Assembly: GCA_050309435.1 (NCBI GenBank)
Contig: JBNRMJ010000029.1
Span: 1-42,491, forward strand
Source: CAYXVJ01 sp050309435
Lineage (GTDB): Bacteria; Bacillota; Clostridia; Saccharofermentanales; Fastidiosipilaceae
Direction of reading: 5' to 3'
DNA length: 42,491 bases
The notes below the pieces were generated by a model. It was not told where the DNA came from. It worked only from the letters and a program-made list of their open reading frames with translations, and did no database searches. Each line of letters starts with the position of its first letter. The first letter of the stretch is position 1. The position numbers were made by a program, and so were the translations under genes. Shown piece after piece: positions 1-8,062 of the stretch.

Positions 1-18
1 AATATTGAGTTGAGCCAT
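1..18 (-). CDS. 5' end of a gene leaving the left edge
   Basis: An ATG at 18-16 on the minus strand opens a frame (M-A-Q-L-N-I) that runs off the window. It is preceded by a strong ribosome binding site, GGAAGGAAG at 34-26, seven bases before the ATG. Six codons allow no family assignment. The gene lies 170 bases downstream of the MATE exporter gene on the same strand, so it could be read from the same transcript or from its own promoter in 19-188. Confidence 0.4.
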
Positions 19-188
19 GTCTTGTCTTCCTTCCGTATGATTTTGTTTTGCAAAACCCATTGTACCGAAAGGCGAGATGTGGCTCATCTCATTATTTTCA
101 ATTTACACCAACTATACGGACTTCATCGTCTTTGCATTAATGCTTTGCCTTTGCAGTTGAGAATATGCATAAAGATCTGCTTGACAAG

Positions 189-1574
189 TTAATCCAGAAT
201 GGCAAACTGCAGCCAGCGGTCGCCTTTTCTTCTGATCGTATAAAGAATAGCCCTAAGAGCGGTATCGAAGTAGGCAAGCAGCCAGACGGCCAGGATGTTC
301 ATGTCAAAGACCATGATCAGAAGATAAGTCAGAATAACTCTGATGATAATGCAGATGACGGAAATGACAGAGGGGTAATTCGAGTCTCCCGCCGCTCGAA
401 GCCCGTTGGGTACCTGGTTGGCGGCTGCCCAGGTAATGGTCGTGCTCGTCAGGTAGCCGATAAAGAGGGGAATGGCGATGCGGATCGCTTCGCTGTCTTG
501 CGAATACAGACTGATAAAGAAGCGCGCGCCGGGGATGAAAATTATCCATGACAAAGCCATAAAAATGATGATCAAGGTCTGTAAATTGCTCATTTCCTTC
601 CTGGCTTTATCGGTATTGCCTTCACCGACGGAACGTCCGATTAAAGTGGAGGTGATGGTTGCGACAGCCAGAGCCGGCGCGTTCAAGAGGAAGGCGACGG
701 AGTTGACGATACTGTGCGCTGCAATCTCGGCCGTGGGCAGGGTTATGATAATGGTTTGAATCATCAGGAAGCCGAAGTTTAATATCAGCTGCTCGATGCC
801 GGAGGGCAGACCGATGCGAAAGATACCGGCGAAAATCTTTCTCTCGAAATAGAAATCGGTCGAGATATTCAGGCGAATCGCACGGCTTCCTCTCAAGAGG
901 ACCGTCATCACGATAACGGCTCCGGTCAGTTGTGAAATGATGAGGGCAATGGCCGAACCGCGCACACCAAAAGCGGGAATACCGAACTTATGGCCGAAAA
1001 TACTTAAGTCTATACCGTATATAAAGACATAAGAGGCAGCCATATTTACAAGATTGATGATGATGGATATCTTCATCGGGGTTTGAACGTCGCCCGCGCC
1101 ACGAAGAACGGCGAAAGCCATGATATTAATGGCGAAGGGAACGTAATAGAACAGCGCGATGGAAAAATACTCGACCGAGTAAGCCAGGACCTGCGGATCG
1201 CCGTCCCCGAAGAGACTATGGATGATCGCCTGGCGGAATACGAAAATTATTAACGAGACGATTGAAGCCAGCGTGACGCTGATCGTGATGCCCAGACCGG
1301 CAACCTGATTCAAGCGCTGGCGTTGTCCGCGTCCCAGATATTGAGCTGCCAGAATCGTTCCTCCGATCGATAACGAACCGAAGAAAGCAGCGATCATATT
1401 CAGAAAAGTGCCGACAGAACCGATCGCCGATATCTCTTCGGAACCCAAACGAGATACCATGATCGTATTGACACCGCTGATTACGCTGACGAAATACTGT
1501 TCGATCAGCACGGGAATCAAAAGCGGCAGAATATCGAAAAAGAACGTGCGAAATGCCGGCCATCTTTTCTTCAT
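189..1574 (-). CDS. MATE family multidrug/sodium antiporter
   Basis: This 461-residue, highly hydrophobic protein has the layout of a MATE exporter: twelve predicted membrane segments in two homologous halves, with short polar loops. The family exports cationic drugs or metabolites in exchange for Na+ or H+. Visible family signatures include the N-terminal G-S-V-G-T-F-L-N-M-I stretch and, in the first half, A-Q-Y-L-G-R-G-Q (the A-Q-x-x-G segment after the second helix). I chose the ATG at 1574 because GGAGG lies eight bases upstream of it; an in-frame ATG at 1598 would place that site inside the gene. The substrate cannot be read from sequence. A second, distinct MATE gene lies at 15469-16869. 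The gene follows the Cys-rich gene at 1715-2779 on the same strand after a 140-base gap. Confidence 0.93.
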   Translation of the reverse strand: MKKRWPAFRTFFFDILPLLIPVLIEQYFVSVISGVNTIMVSRLGSEEISAIGSVGTFLNMIAAFFGSLSIGGTILAAQYLGRGQRQRLNQVAGLGITISVTLASIVSLIIFVFRQAIIHSLFGDGDPQVLAYSVEYFSIALFYYVPFAINIMAFAVLRGAGDVQTPMKISIIINLVNMAASYVFIYGIDLSIFGHKFGIPAFGVRGSAIALIISQLTGAVIVMTVLLRGSRAIRLNISTDFYFERKIFAGIFRIGLPSGIEQLILNFGFLMIQTIIITLPTAEIAAHSIVNSVAFLLNAPALAVATITSTLIGRSVGEGNTDKARKEMSNLQTLIIIFMALSWIIFIPGARFFISLYSQDSEAIRIAIPLFIGYLTSTTITWAAANQVPNGLRAAGDSNYPSVISVICIIIRVILTYLLIMVFDMNILAVWLLAYFDTALRAILYTIRRKGDRWLQFAILD

Positions 1575-1714
1575 CCTGATTTCCTCCCGCATTTCCATAT
1601 CTTCAGTTCATCTTATCATCTCAAGAAAGAAAATAGGAGTAGGGCACAAATACAAGATTAATGAGTCTAGCTCGCCGGTCTTACTATTAATATTACAAAC
1701 TTATAAAATACGAT

Positions 1715-2779
1715 CTATAAAGTAAGGGCACCGGACGGTTCGGGTATATCCAGCGGATCAAGGTCGTTTTGTTCGCAGTAATAGTCCAGGAACTCCGTAG
1801 CCAGAGTAGCTTCGGCACTACCCCGCTTCAGGCAAACGGCATCCCAGAGAATACTGAGTGCTTCATGATTGGGCAGATAGCGGTAGATCCCCGTGCCCCA
1901 GGCAGCCTTCTCGGCGGCATTGAGATTTTGATGATAATTCCAATAGAGCAACTGCTTCGCTTCCTTTTGAGAAAAAAAGAGACGATAACTCGGATGCGCC
2001 GAGAGCGTGGCGAAATTATCCTGCGTGTCGCTATTTTCGTCGATAAGAAAAACACCGAAGATCACACGTTCGCTTTCTTTCGTGTGTGGTGTTCTAGTGG
2101 TCAGGATGCCGAGTTTTCCGCCGACTTGCGTGCGGAATCTTGACTCGCTTACGACCGTATTCTCTTCGGCGTGAAAGCCCGTGTTGATGATCCAGTTTTG
2201 AAGCAAGGTGCTTTCGCAGCTCATCTGCCCGGATTCCCAGGCTTCCTGCAACTGACGATAGGAGATTCTCCCTTCATAAAAGGCCGGACAGTAATTTTCC
2301 TGCAGTCGGCATCGATTGAGTTTCTCTTTCTTTAGATTAAAGGAAATCAGTTCGGGACTGCATAAACCGCAAAATCCCATGCGTTCATTGTTTTGGCCTC
2401 CGTCGCAATAAGTGCATTTAAAGGCCAGATTACCGGCATCCGGATCCGCAGTTCGCCGGTTACGTCGCCGTAATTTACTGCGCAGCGAAGACGGCGAAGC
2501 ATGTTCGCAATCGCTTTCGACCTTATTGGCGCACAACGATAGAAATCCCTTTTCATTTCCTTCTTCCGAAGCAGGAGGGGATGTGTGCTGCTCGAGTGCT
2601 TTTAGTATTTCTTCTTGTAAACGTGGATCAGAGAAAGCTAAATAACGTGAAAATGCTCCCGGATATAGAAAATCTTTATGGCCGCAGGTAAAGTGCACGG
2701 TGATATAGTCGCCATGTTGAGCATTGACAACGCCGACGCCAAAGGCCCGATGTGTAACGACTTGTCCGATGATTCTCAT
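1715..2779 (-). CDS. Uncharacterised protein with CarD-like N-terminal module and zinc-binding cysteines
   Basis: The 354-residue product is not a family I can name. Residues 1-50 resemble a small module seen at the front of several clostridial proteins (G-x-x-V-x-H-x-x-F-G-x-G-x-V, then Y-I-T-V-x-F and F-L-Y-P-x-A-F). A low-complexity basic linker follows around residues 95-115. Next comes a cysteine cluster: C122-x2-C125, C137-x2-C140, and further C157 and C164, which would fit one or two zinc sites. The C-terminal 190 residues are mixed alpha/beta with no motif I know. The start is ATG 2779, with GAGGTGG just upstream; a GTG at 2791 overlaps that site and is less likely. The oligopeptide operon diverges from it across a 363-base gap. 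No enzymatic motif is visible, so a nucleic-acid or protein-binding role is only a guess. Confidence 0.8.
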   Translation of the reverse strand: MRIIGQVVTHRAFGVGVVNAQHGDYITVHFTCGHKDFLYPGAFSRYLAFSDPRLQEEILKALEQHTSPPASEEGNEKGFLSLCANKVESDCEHASPSSLRSKLRRRNRRTADPDAGNLAFKCTYCDGGQNNERMGFCGLCSPELISFNLKKEKLNRCRLQENYCPAFYEGRISYRQLQEAWESGQMSCESTLLQNWIINTGFHAEENTVVSESRFRTQVGGKLGILTTRTPHTKESERVIFGVFLIDENSDTQDNFATLSAHPSYRLFFSQKEAKQLLYWNYHQNLNAAEKAAWGTGIYRYLPNHEALSILWDAVCLKRGSAEATLATEFLDYYCEQNDLDPLDIPEPSGALTL

Positions 2780-3069
2780 AGGCCACCTCACAATTCAGGG
2801 CTGTAAGGATGTTTAATATCACTCTTATTTTAACAATTTGGCTATATTCATGCAACTGTTTATTAACATTTACTTAGCATAAGGATCTTTTTCCTTATTA
2901 GGCAACCCAACAACAGATGTGCATAATGATGCATATAGAAACTTATAAAAATGAAGGTAAATGGTGTTTTGGCATCTAAAAGTTAAGATAAAAACGCACA
3001 AAACGAGTAAGACAAGTCTGATAATGCAAGTGTAATAGTCCAAACTTGCAAAAAATCGTCTCAGCTATC
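2780..3069. other. Divergent intergenic region upstream of the opp operon
   Basis: This AT-rich stretch separates the minus-strand Cys-rich gene from oppA. It has no open frame that looks coding. A short inverted repeat (TGCAT-4-ATGCA) lies near 2918-2931. No riboswitch architecture or known operator is recognisable. The leftward gene must draw its promoter from here, but I could not choose a convincing pair of hexamers. Confidence 0.4.
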
Positions 3070-3098
3070 TTGACGCATGTGAATAAGAGGCGTTTAAT
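3070..3098 (+). promoter_or_regulatory. Sigma-A type promoter of the opp operon
   Basis: TTGACG (3070-3075) and TTTAAT (3093-3098) are separated by exactly 17 bases. Each differs from consensus at one position. Transcription would start near 3105 and give a leader of about 38 bases ending in the AAGGAGG site before oppA. Confidence 0.72.
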
Positions 3099-3142
3099 AT
3101 ACCATCATCAAACCACTACCGTTGTAAACAGAAGGAGGAAAC

Positions 3143-4825
3143 ATGAAACAGATGAAAAGGGTTTTAGCCCGATTTATGGCCGTAGCATTGGCAGCAACCC
3201 TGGTAGCCTGTAATTCCCCGGGTACTTCAGGTACGACCGGAGGCAGTTCAGGTACTGCCGGCAGCAGCGAAACAAGCGGTGGTTCTGCTTCGGATCAGAT
3301 CCTGGATGTCCAGATCGATGTCGAAGTAGCATCCATGGACGCTCAGGTTGCCACGGACGGAACTTCGTTTGAAGTGATAGCGGCCACCATTGAAGGATTG
3401 TATACATTGGATGCGGCCGGCAGCCCGATTCCTGCCATCGCCGAATCCCAGACCGTCAGCGAAGACGGCCTGACACGTACTTTTACCCTTCGCAAAGATG
3501 CGAAGTGGAGTAACGGTGATCCGGTGACGGCTCATGATTTTGTTTTCGCCTGGAAGCGTCTGGTTGATCCCGAACTGGCATCGCAGTATGCCTTTATCGT
3601 CGGCATCGCCGGTATCGCGAATGCGGATGCGATAGCAGCCGGTGAAAAGCCGCTCGATGATCTGGGCGTGGAAGCGACAGATGACTATAGCTTGAAGATC
3701 ACACTGGACAATCCTGTTACTTATTTCGACAGCCTGATGACCTTCCCGTCCTTCCTGCCGATGAATCAGAAGTTCTTCGAAGAGAAAGGCGATACATTCG
3801 GCACGTCAGCCGATACCCTGATCGCCAACGGTCCTTTTAAGATTACCTCTTACGAGCCGGCGGCTACTACCATTACCCTGGTCAAGAACCCCGACTACTA
3901 CAATGCCGACAAGGTATCCATCGAAGGTATCAGATATCAGGTTATTAAGGACAGCCAGCAGGCGATGCTCTCCTATCAGAGCGGCGACCTGGACGTTGTT
4001 TCACTGGCCGGCGAACAGATCGATCTCTTCAAAGACGATCCCGAGTTCACGACGGTCGCAGCCGGTTATCTCTGGTATATCTCGATCAACAGTCTGGTCG
4101 ACGGTCTGGAGAATGTAGCGCTTCGAACCGCTTTGGCCCGTTCCTTTGACAAGAACACGGTTGTGAATACCGTCTTGAAAGACGGCTCCAAGGTTGCAGA
4201 CTTCTTTGTGCCGATCGATCTGGCGACCGGACCCGACGGTAAAGACTTCCGCGACGGTGCCGACAGCTATCTGACCTATGATCCCGCAGCCGCCAAGGAC
4301 GCCCTGGCCACAGCCAAGAGCGAACTGGGTAAAGATAGCTTTGAGTTCACTATGCTGGTTGAAGATACCGAGAGTGCCATCAACGTGGCACAGATGCTGA
4401 AGTCGCAGATCGAAAGCAATCTCGAAGGCGTCAAAATCAACATCTCGCAGCTGCCCAAGAAGAACCGTCTGGAAAAGATGCGTGCAGGCGAGTATGAGCT
4501 CGGCCTTACCCGCTGGGGCCCGGACTATGCGGATCCCATGACCTATCTTGATCTTTTCACAACCGACAGTGCCTACAACGACGGCAGCTGGTCGAATTCC
4601 GAGTACGACCAAATCATCGACGATGCGAAATTCGGCGAACTGGCTTTGGATCCCGAAGCCCGCTGGGAAGCTCTGTATGAGGCGGAAGCCATCTTACTCG
4701 GCGAAGCGGCCCTGGCTCCTGTCTATCAGAGTGGCCTGGCAGTGATGATCGATTCGTCGGTATCCGGTATCGAGTTCCACTCCGTTGGTATCAACCGTGT
4801 CTGGACAAACGTTGTTATCGATTAA
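3143..4825 (+). CDS. oppA: Oligopeptide ABC transporter, substrate-binding lipoprotein
   Basis: The product has 560 residues. It starts with a lipoprotein signal peptide: basic N-terminus, hydrophobic core, and the lipobox L-V-A-C with the lipidated cysteine at residue 23. A Ser/Gly/Thr-rich spacer of about 25 residues follows, typical of Gram-positive surface lipoproteins. The rest matches the SBP_bac_5 (extracellular solute-binding family 5) fold, including the R-T-F-T-L-R-K-D-A-K-W-S-N-G-D-P-V-T segment and the later K-N-P-D-Y-Y. The mature protein would sit on the outer face of the membrane and deliver short peptides to the permeases encoded downstream. AAGGAGG precedes the ATG. It is the first gene of a five-gene operon. 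Peptide-length preference cannot be told; a dipeptide or other solute ligand is possible within the same family. Confidence 0.95.
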   Translation: MKQMKRVLARFMAVALAATLVACNSPGTSGTTGGSSGTAGSSETSGGSASDQILDVQIDVEVASMDAQVATDGTSFEVIAATIEGLYTLDAAGSPIPAIAESQTVSEDGLTRTFTLRKDAKWSNGDPVTAHDFVFAWKRLVDPELASQYAFIVGIAGIANADAIAAGEKPLDDLGVEATDDYSLKITLDNPVTYFDSLMTFPSFLPMNQKFFEEKGDTFGTSADTLIANGPFKITSYEPAATTITLVKNPDYYNADKVSIEGIRYQVIKDSQQAMLSYQSGDLDVVSLAGEQIDLFKDDPEFTTVAAGYLWYISINSLVDGLENVALRTALARSFDKNTVVNTVLKDGSKVADFFVPIDLATGPDGKDFRDGADSYLTYDPAAAKDALATAKSELGKDSFEFTMLVEDTESAINVAQMLKSQIESNLEGVKINISQLPKKNRLEKMRAGEYELGLTRWGPDYADPMTYLDLFTTDSAYNDGSWSNSEYDQIIDDAKFGELALDPEARWEALYEAEAILLGEAALAPVYQSGLAVMIDSSVSGIEFHSVGINRVWTNVVID

Positions 4826-4868
4826 CTGACCGCGGCCCGAGAAGGCACGGTAATCTCTATAAAACCTG

Positions 4869-4897
4869 AATGAGGCCGGACGTTTGCCGGCCTCATT
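4869..4897 (+). terminator. Intercistronic hairpin between oppA and oppB
   Basis: A perfect 11-bp inverted repeat (4869-4879 and 4887-4897) with a 7-base loop lies 43 bases after the oppA stop and just before the oppB ribosome binding site. It has only a short T run (ATTTA) after it. It is better read as a partial terminator or 3'-end stabiliser that raises binding-protein mRNA over permease mRNA, as is common in ABC importer operons, than as a full stop. Confidence 0.65.
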
Positions 4898-4919
4898 TAC
4901 CATGATTAGGAGTCTGATG

Positions 4920-5900
4920 ATGAAAAAGTACATCGCAAAACGAATCCTGTTATCATTCGTCACGCTGCTGGTCATCATATTCATACTGTTTGTTCTGATG
5001 CAGCTGCTCCCCGGATCACCTTTCAATGACGAGAAGTTGTCTGAAGAACAGAAAGCCCTCATTATGACGAAGTACGGTTTGGATGACCCGCTTCCGGTGC
5101 AGTTTCTGCGCTATGTGAAGAATATGTTGACTTTCGATTTTGGAAAATCATATTCGATATCCGTCAATACGGATGTCAGTATCCTCCTGGCTACCCGCTT
5201 GCCCGTATCGCTTACCGTAGGTGCTCTGGCGATTGCCCTGGGAGCCACGATCGGCTTATTTCTGGGTGTCTTCGCCGCCGTGAAACATAACTCTTTGTGG
5301 GATACGGGCGCTACGATGATCTCGGTTCTCGGCGTATCCATCCCGTCATATGTTTTTGCCCTGGGTCTTAGTTACCTCCTCGGTTATAAAGCCGGACTTT
5401 TTCCGATGTTGTTCAATGCAAGCCTGGGTTTGAAATCTTATGTTCTGCCTGCGTTGGCTTTAAGCATGACGGCGCTGGCGACCGTGGCGAGATTTACCCG
5501 TACGGAAATGATCGAAGTCATGGGTTCGGATTACATTCAGCTCGTCGAGAGCAAAGGCATCACCGGACCCCGTCTGATTCTGGGACACGGCCTTCGCAAC
5601 GCATCGATCTCGGTCATTACCGTTTTGGGTCCGCTGGTCGTTAACCTGATGACAGGCAGTCTTGTCGTCGAGAAAATCTTCTCGATACCCGGTATCGGTC
5701 AGCTGATGGTACAAGCCATTCAGGCGAATGACTATAACGTGATTGTTTCGCTGGCGTTTATCTACAGCGCCATGTATATCATCATGATGCTGGCCGTCGA
5801 TATTCTCTACGGTATCCTCGATCCCCGGATCCGACTGACCAAAGAAGGAAGTGCCTCAAAATCGGAAGAACTAAAGAAAAAGGAGGCAGCTCATGTCTGA
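4920..5900 (+). CDS. oppB: Oligopeptide ABC transporter, permease subunit OppB
   Basis: This 326-residue integral membrane protein belongs to the binding-protein-dependent transport inner membrane family. It begins with a single helix and an extracytoplasmic loop (residues about 30-90) and continues with five helices. The cytoplasmic EAA-type loop that docks the ATPases is visible as R-T-E-M-I-E-V-M-G-S-D-Y-I, followed by the A-x-x-K/S-K-G region and the G-L-R-N-A segment. The start is set at ATG 4920 because AGGAG at 4908-4912 sits seven bases upstream; ATG 4917 is adjacent and possible. The stop overlaps the oppC start by eight bases, so translation is coupled. Confidence 0.94.
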   Translation: MKKYIAKRILLSFVTLLVIIFILFVLMQLLPGSPFNDEKLSEEQKALIMTKYGLDDPLPVQFLRYVKNMLTFDFGKSYSISVNTDVSILLATRLPVSLTVGALAIALGATIGLFLGVFAAVKHNSLWDTGATMISVLGVSIPSYVFALGLSYLLGYKAGLFPMLFNASLGLKSYVLPALALSMTALATVARFTRTEMIEVMGSDYIQLVESKGITGPRLILGHGLRNASISVITVLGPLVVNLMTGSLVVEKIFSIPGIGQLMVQAIQANDYNVIVSLAFIYSAMYIIMMLAVDILYGILDPRIRLTKEGSASKSEELKKKEAAHV

Positions 5901-6969
5901 TCAAGAGAAATATATCTTGCAAAACGAAGAAATGATCAAAGATATCGAGTTTCTTCCCGGTGACTTTGATCCTGTACCGCTCGACGAGAGTCGTTACATC
6001 GATGATGTATATACCGGCGAATCGTTCTGGAAAAGTCTTTTTACCAGGCTCTTTCGAAACAAGGGCTCGGTCGTTGGTCTTATCTTCATTTTTATCATCG
6101 TTATCATGGCCATCATCGGACCGATGATGTCGCCTTATACTTATGAACAACAGATTAGCGGACACGAGAGCATGGCCCCTCGTATCCCGGTCGTTGAAAA
6201 CCTTGGTATATTCGACGGCAGCGAAACACTTCAGACATCGACAGGCCCCAGAGAAATTAATAAGTACAAGGATCTGGCCGACGGCGAGAATGTGTATCAC
6301 TGGTTCGGAACGGATGTTTTGGGCAGAGACATCTTCACGAGAGTCTGGACGGGTACCCGGATATCGCTATACATCGCACTGGTCGCGGTTATTGTCGACG
6401 TCTTTATCGGCATGAGTTACGGCATGATTTCAGGCTATTTCGGCGGAAGCGTCGATATCGTCATGCAGCGCATCATCGAGATTCTCAACGGTATTCCCAG
6501 CCTGGTCGTGGTTACATTGCTGATTATTATCCTCAAGCCCGGCTTGACAAGCATCACGATTGCGATTGCGATCACCGGCTGGATCGGGATGGCTCGCATG
6601 TCTCGTGCAGAGATCCTGAAACTGAAGAATCACGAGTACGTGCTTGCCGCCCGTACGCTTGGCGCCGGTTCGGGAGACCTGCTGTTCAAGGAAATGCTTC
6701 CGAATATCTTTTCGCAGCTGCTGATCATGTCGATGTTCTCGATCCCGTCTGCCATCTTTACCGAAGCGTTCCTGGCCTTTATCGGTATCGGCATCCCGGT
6801 TCCGATGGCCTCTCTCGGATCTCTGATATCCGATCACTTCAAATCACTGACCGCTCATCCTTATATGATCGTATTTCCGGTTCTTGTTCTGGCGCTCCTG
6901 ATGCTCAGCTTCAATCTGCTGGCCGACGGTTTGCGCGATGCTCTGGATCCTACGATGAAGGAGGTTTAA
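5893..6969 (+). CDS. oppC: Oligopeptide ABC transporter, permease subunit OppC
   Basis: This is the second permease, 358 residues. A cytoplasmic tail of about 55 residues precedes the first helix (V-V-G-L-I-F-I-F-I-I-V-I-M-A-I). A long external loop of about 75 residues then ends in the family hallmark H-W-F-G-T-D-V-L-G-R-D-I-F-T-R. Five more helices follow, with the EAA loop R-A-E-I-L-K-L-K-N-H-E-Y-V-L-A-A-R. It pairs with OppB to form the membrane channel. The ATG overlaps the oppB stop and has AAGGAGG upstream. The external loop is somewhat longer than in E. coli OppC, which is common in Gram-positive homologues. Confidence 0.95.
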   Translation: MSDQEKYILQNEEMIKDIEFLPGDFDPVPLDESRYIDDVYTGESFWKSLFTRLFRNKGSVVGLIFIFIIVIMAIIGPMMSPYTYEQQISGHESMAPRIPVVENLGIFDGSETLQTSTGPREINKYKDLADGENVYHWFGTDVLGRDIFTRVWTGTRISLYIALVAVIVDVFIGMSYGMISGYFGGSVDIVMQRIIEILNGIPSLVVVTLLIIILKPGLTSITIAIAITGWIGMARMSRAEILKLKNHEYVLAARTLGAGSGDLLFKEMLPNIFSQLLIMSMFSIPSAIFTEAFLAFIGIGIPVPMASLGSLISDHFKSLTAHPYMIVFPVLVLALLMLSFNLLADGLRDALDPTMKEV

Positions 6970-6970
6970 G

Positions 6971-8062
6971 ATGCCTATCGAAAAAGACGAACTGATTCTG
7001 GACATAAAAAATCTGGATATCTCCTTTAAGACTTCCGCCGGACTGGTCAAAGCCGTGCGCGGCGTGAATATCGATTTGTATAAAGGCGAGACCATCGCCA
7101 TCGTGGGCGAATCCGGCAGCGGCAAGTCCGTCACGGTGAAAGCTATCATGGGCATCCTCGCAAGCAACGGGCGGATTAACAGCGGTGAAATCAATTACAC
7201 CTATGAACGCAACGGCAAGCGCCAAACCGTGGATTTGATCAAACTCGGAAAAAAAGAAATCCGCCGTCAGATCAACGGTAAGCAAATCGCCATGATCTTT
7301 CAGGATCCGATGACTTCGCTTGATCCGACCATGTCGGTTGGCAATCAAATCATCGAGGGTATGCGCTATCACTATAAAACCAATAAAGAAGAAGCCCGGA
7401 AGAAAGCCCTGCATCTCCTGGAACTGGTTGGTATCGGCAATCCGGAACAGCGTATGAAAAACTATCCTCACGAACTGTCCGGCGGTATGCGTCAGCGTGT
7501 CGTCATCGCGATTGCGCTGGCCTGCGACCCGGATGTTTTGATCTGCGACGAGCCGACGACGGCCCTGGACGTGACCATCCAGGCCAAGATCCTGGAACTG
7601 ATCAGCGATATTCAGAAAAAGACCGGTATCTCTGTTATTTACATTACCCATGATCTGGGCGTGGTCGCAAAAGTCGCCGATTATGTCTCGGTCATGTATG
7701 CGGGCAGAATCGTCGAACGCGGAACCGTCGATGAGATCTTCTATGACCCGCGTCATCCCTATACCTGGGGACTGCTTGCCGCGATGCCGGACCTTGATAC
7801 GGAAGCCGGCGAACTCATGCCGATTCCAGGCAATCCGCCGAACATGGCCCGGGAGTTTAAAGGCGAACCCTTCATGCCGCGTAACCGCCATGCGATTCGT
7901 ATCGACGAGCGCCGCGAAGCACCGCTCTTCCGCATTTCCCGCCACCACTATGTGGCAAGCTGGCTGATGCATGAAGCGGCACCCAAACTGGAGATGCCCG
8001 CCTCGCTGGCCAAACGAATAGCAAGAATGAAAATGGAAGGAGAGCGCTATGCAAAGCAATAA
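6971..8062 (+). CDS. oppD: Oligopeptide ABC transporter, ATPase subunit OppD
   Basis: This 363-residue ATP-binding subunit carries Walker A G-E-S-G-S-G-K-S at 46-53, the Q-loop F-Q-D-P-M-T-S, signature L-S-G-G-M-R-Q-R, Walker B V-L-I-C-D-E-P and H-loop T-H-D-L-G-V. It hydrolyses ATP to drive peptide import together with OppF. An oligopeptide/dipeptide-type C-terminal extension begins after the P-H-P-Y-T-W-G-L-L motif. In most relatives this extension carries a cysteine motif (G-C-x-F-x-P-R-C). Here the matching stretch reads G-E-P-F-M-P-R-N-R, so both cysteines are absent. GAAGGAGG precedes the start one base after the oppC stop. Confidence 0.95.
   Translation: MPIEKDELILDIKNLDISFKTSAGLVKAVRGVNIDLYKGETIAIVGESGSGKSVTVKAIMGILASNGRINSGEINYTYERNGKRQTVDLIKLGKKEIRRQINGKQIAMIFQDPMTSLDPTMSVGNQIIEGMRYHYKTNKEEARKKALHLLELVGIGNPEQRMKNYPHELSGGMRQRVVIAIALACDPDVLICDEPTTALDVTIQAKILELISDIQKKTGISVIYITHDLGVVAKVADYVSVMYAGRIVERGTVDEIFYDPRHPYTWGLLAAMPDLDTEAGELMPIPGNPPNMAREFKGEPFMPRNRHAIRIDERREAPLFRISRHHYVASWLMHEAAPKLEMPASLAKRIARMKMEGERYAKQ

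Noticed and set aside
10..192. Plus-strand frame of 60 codons at the left edge
   Set aside because: It has no ribosome binding site and its composition is not protein-like; a minus-strand start at 18 with a strong binding site fits better.
165..1725. Several open frames overlapping the first MATE gene on both strands
   Set aside because: They are shadows of the MATE frame, with no ribosome binding sites and no family resemblance.
3070..3142. Riboswitch in the opp leader
   Set aside because: The predicted leader is only about 38 bases, too short for a known aptamer.
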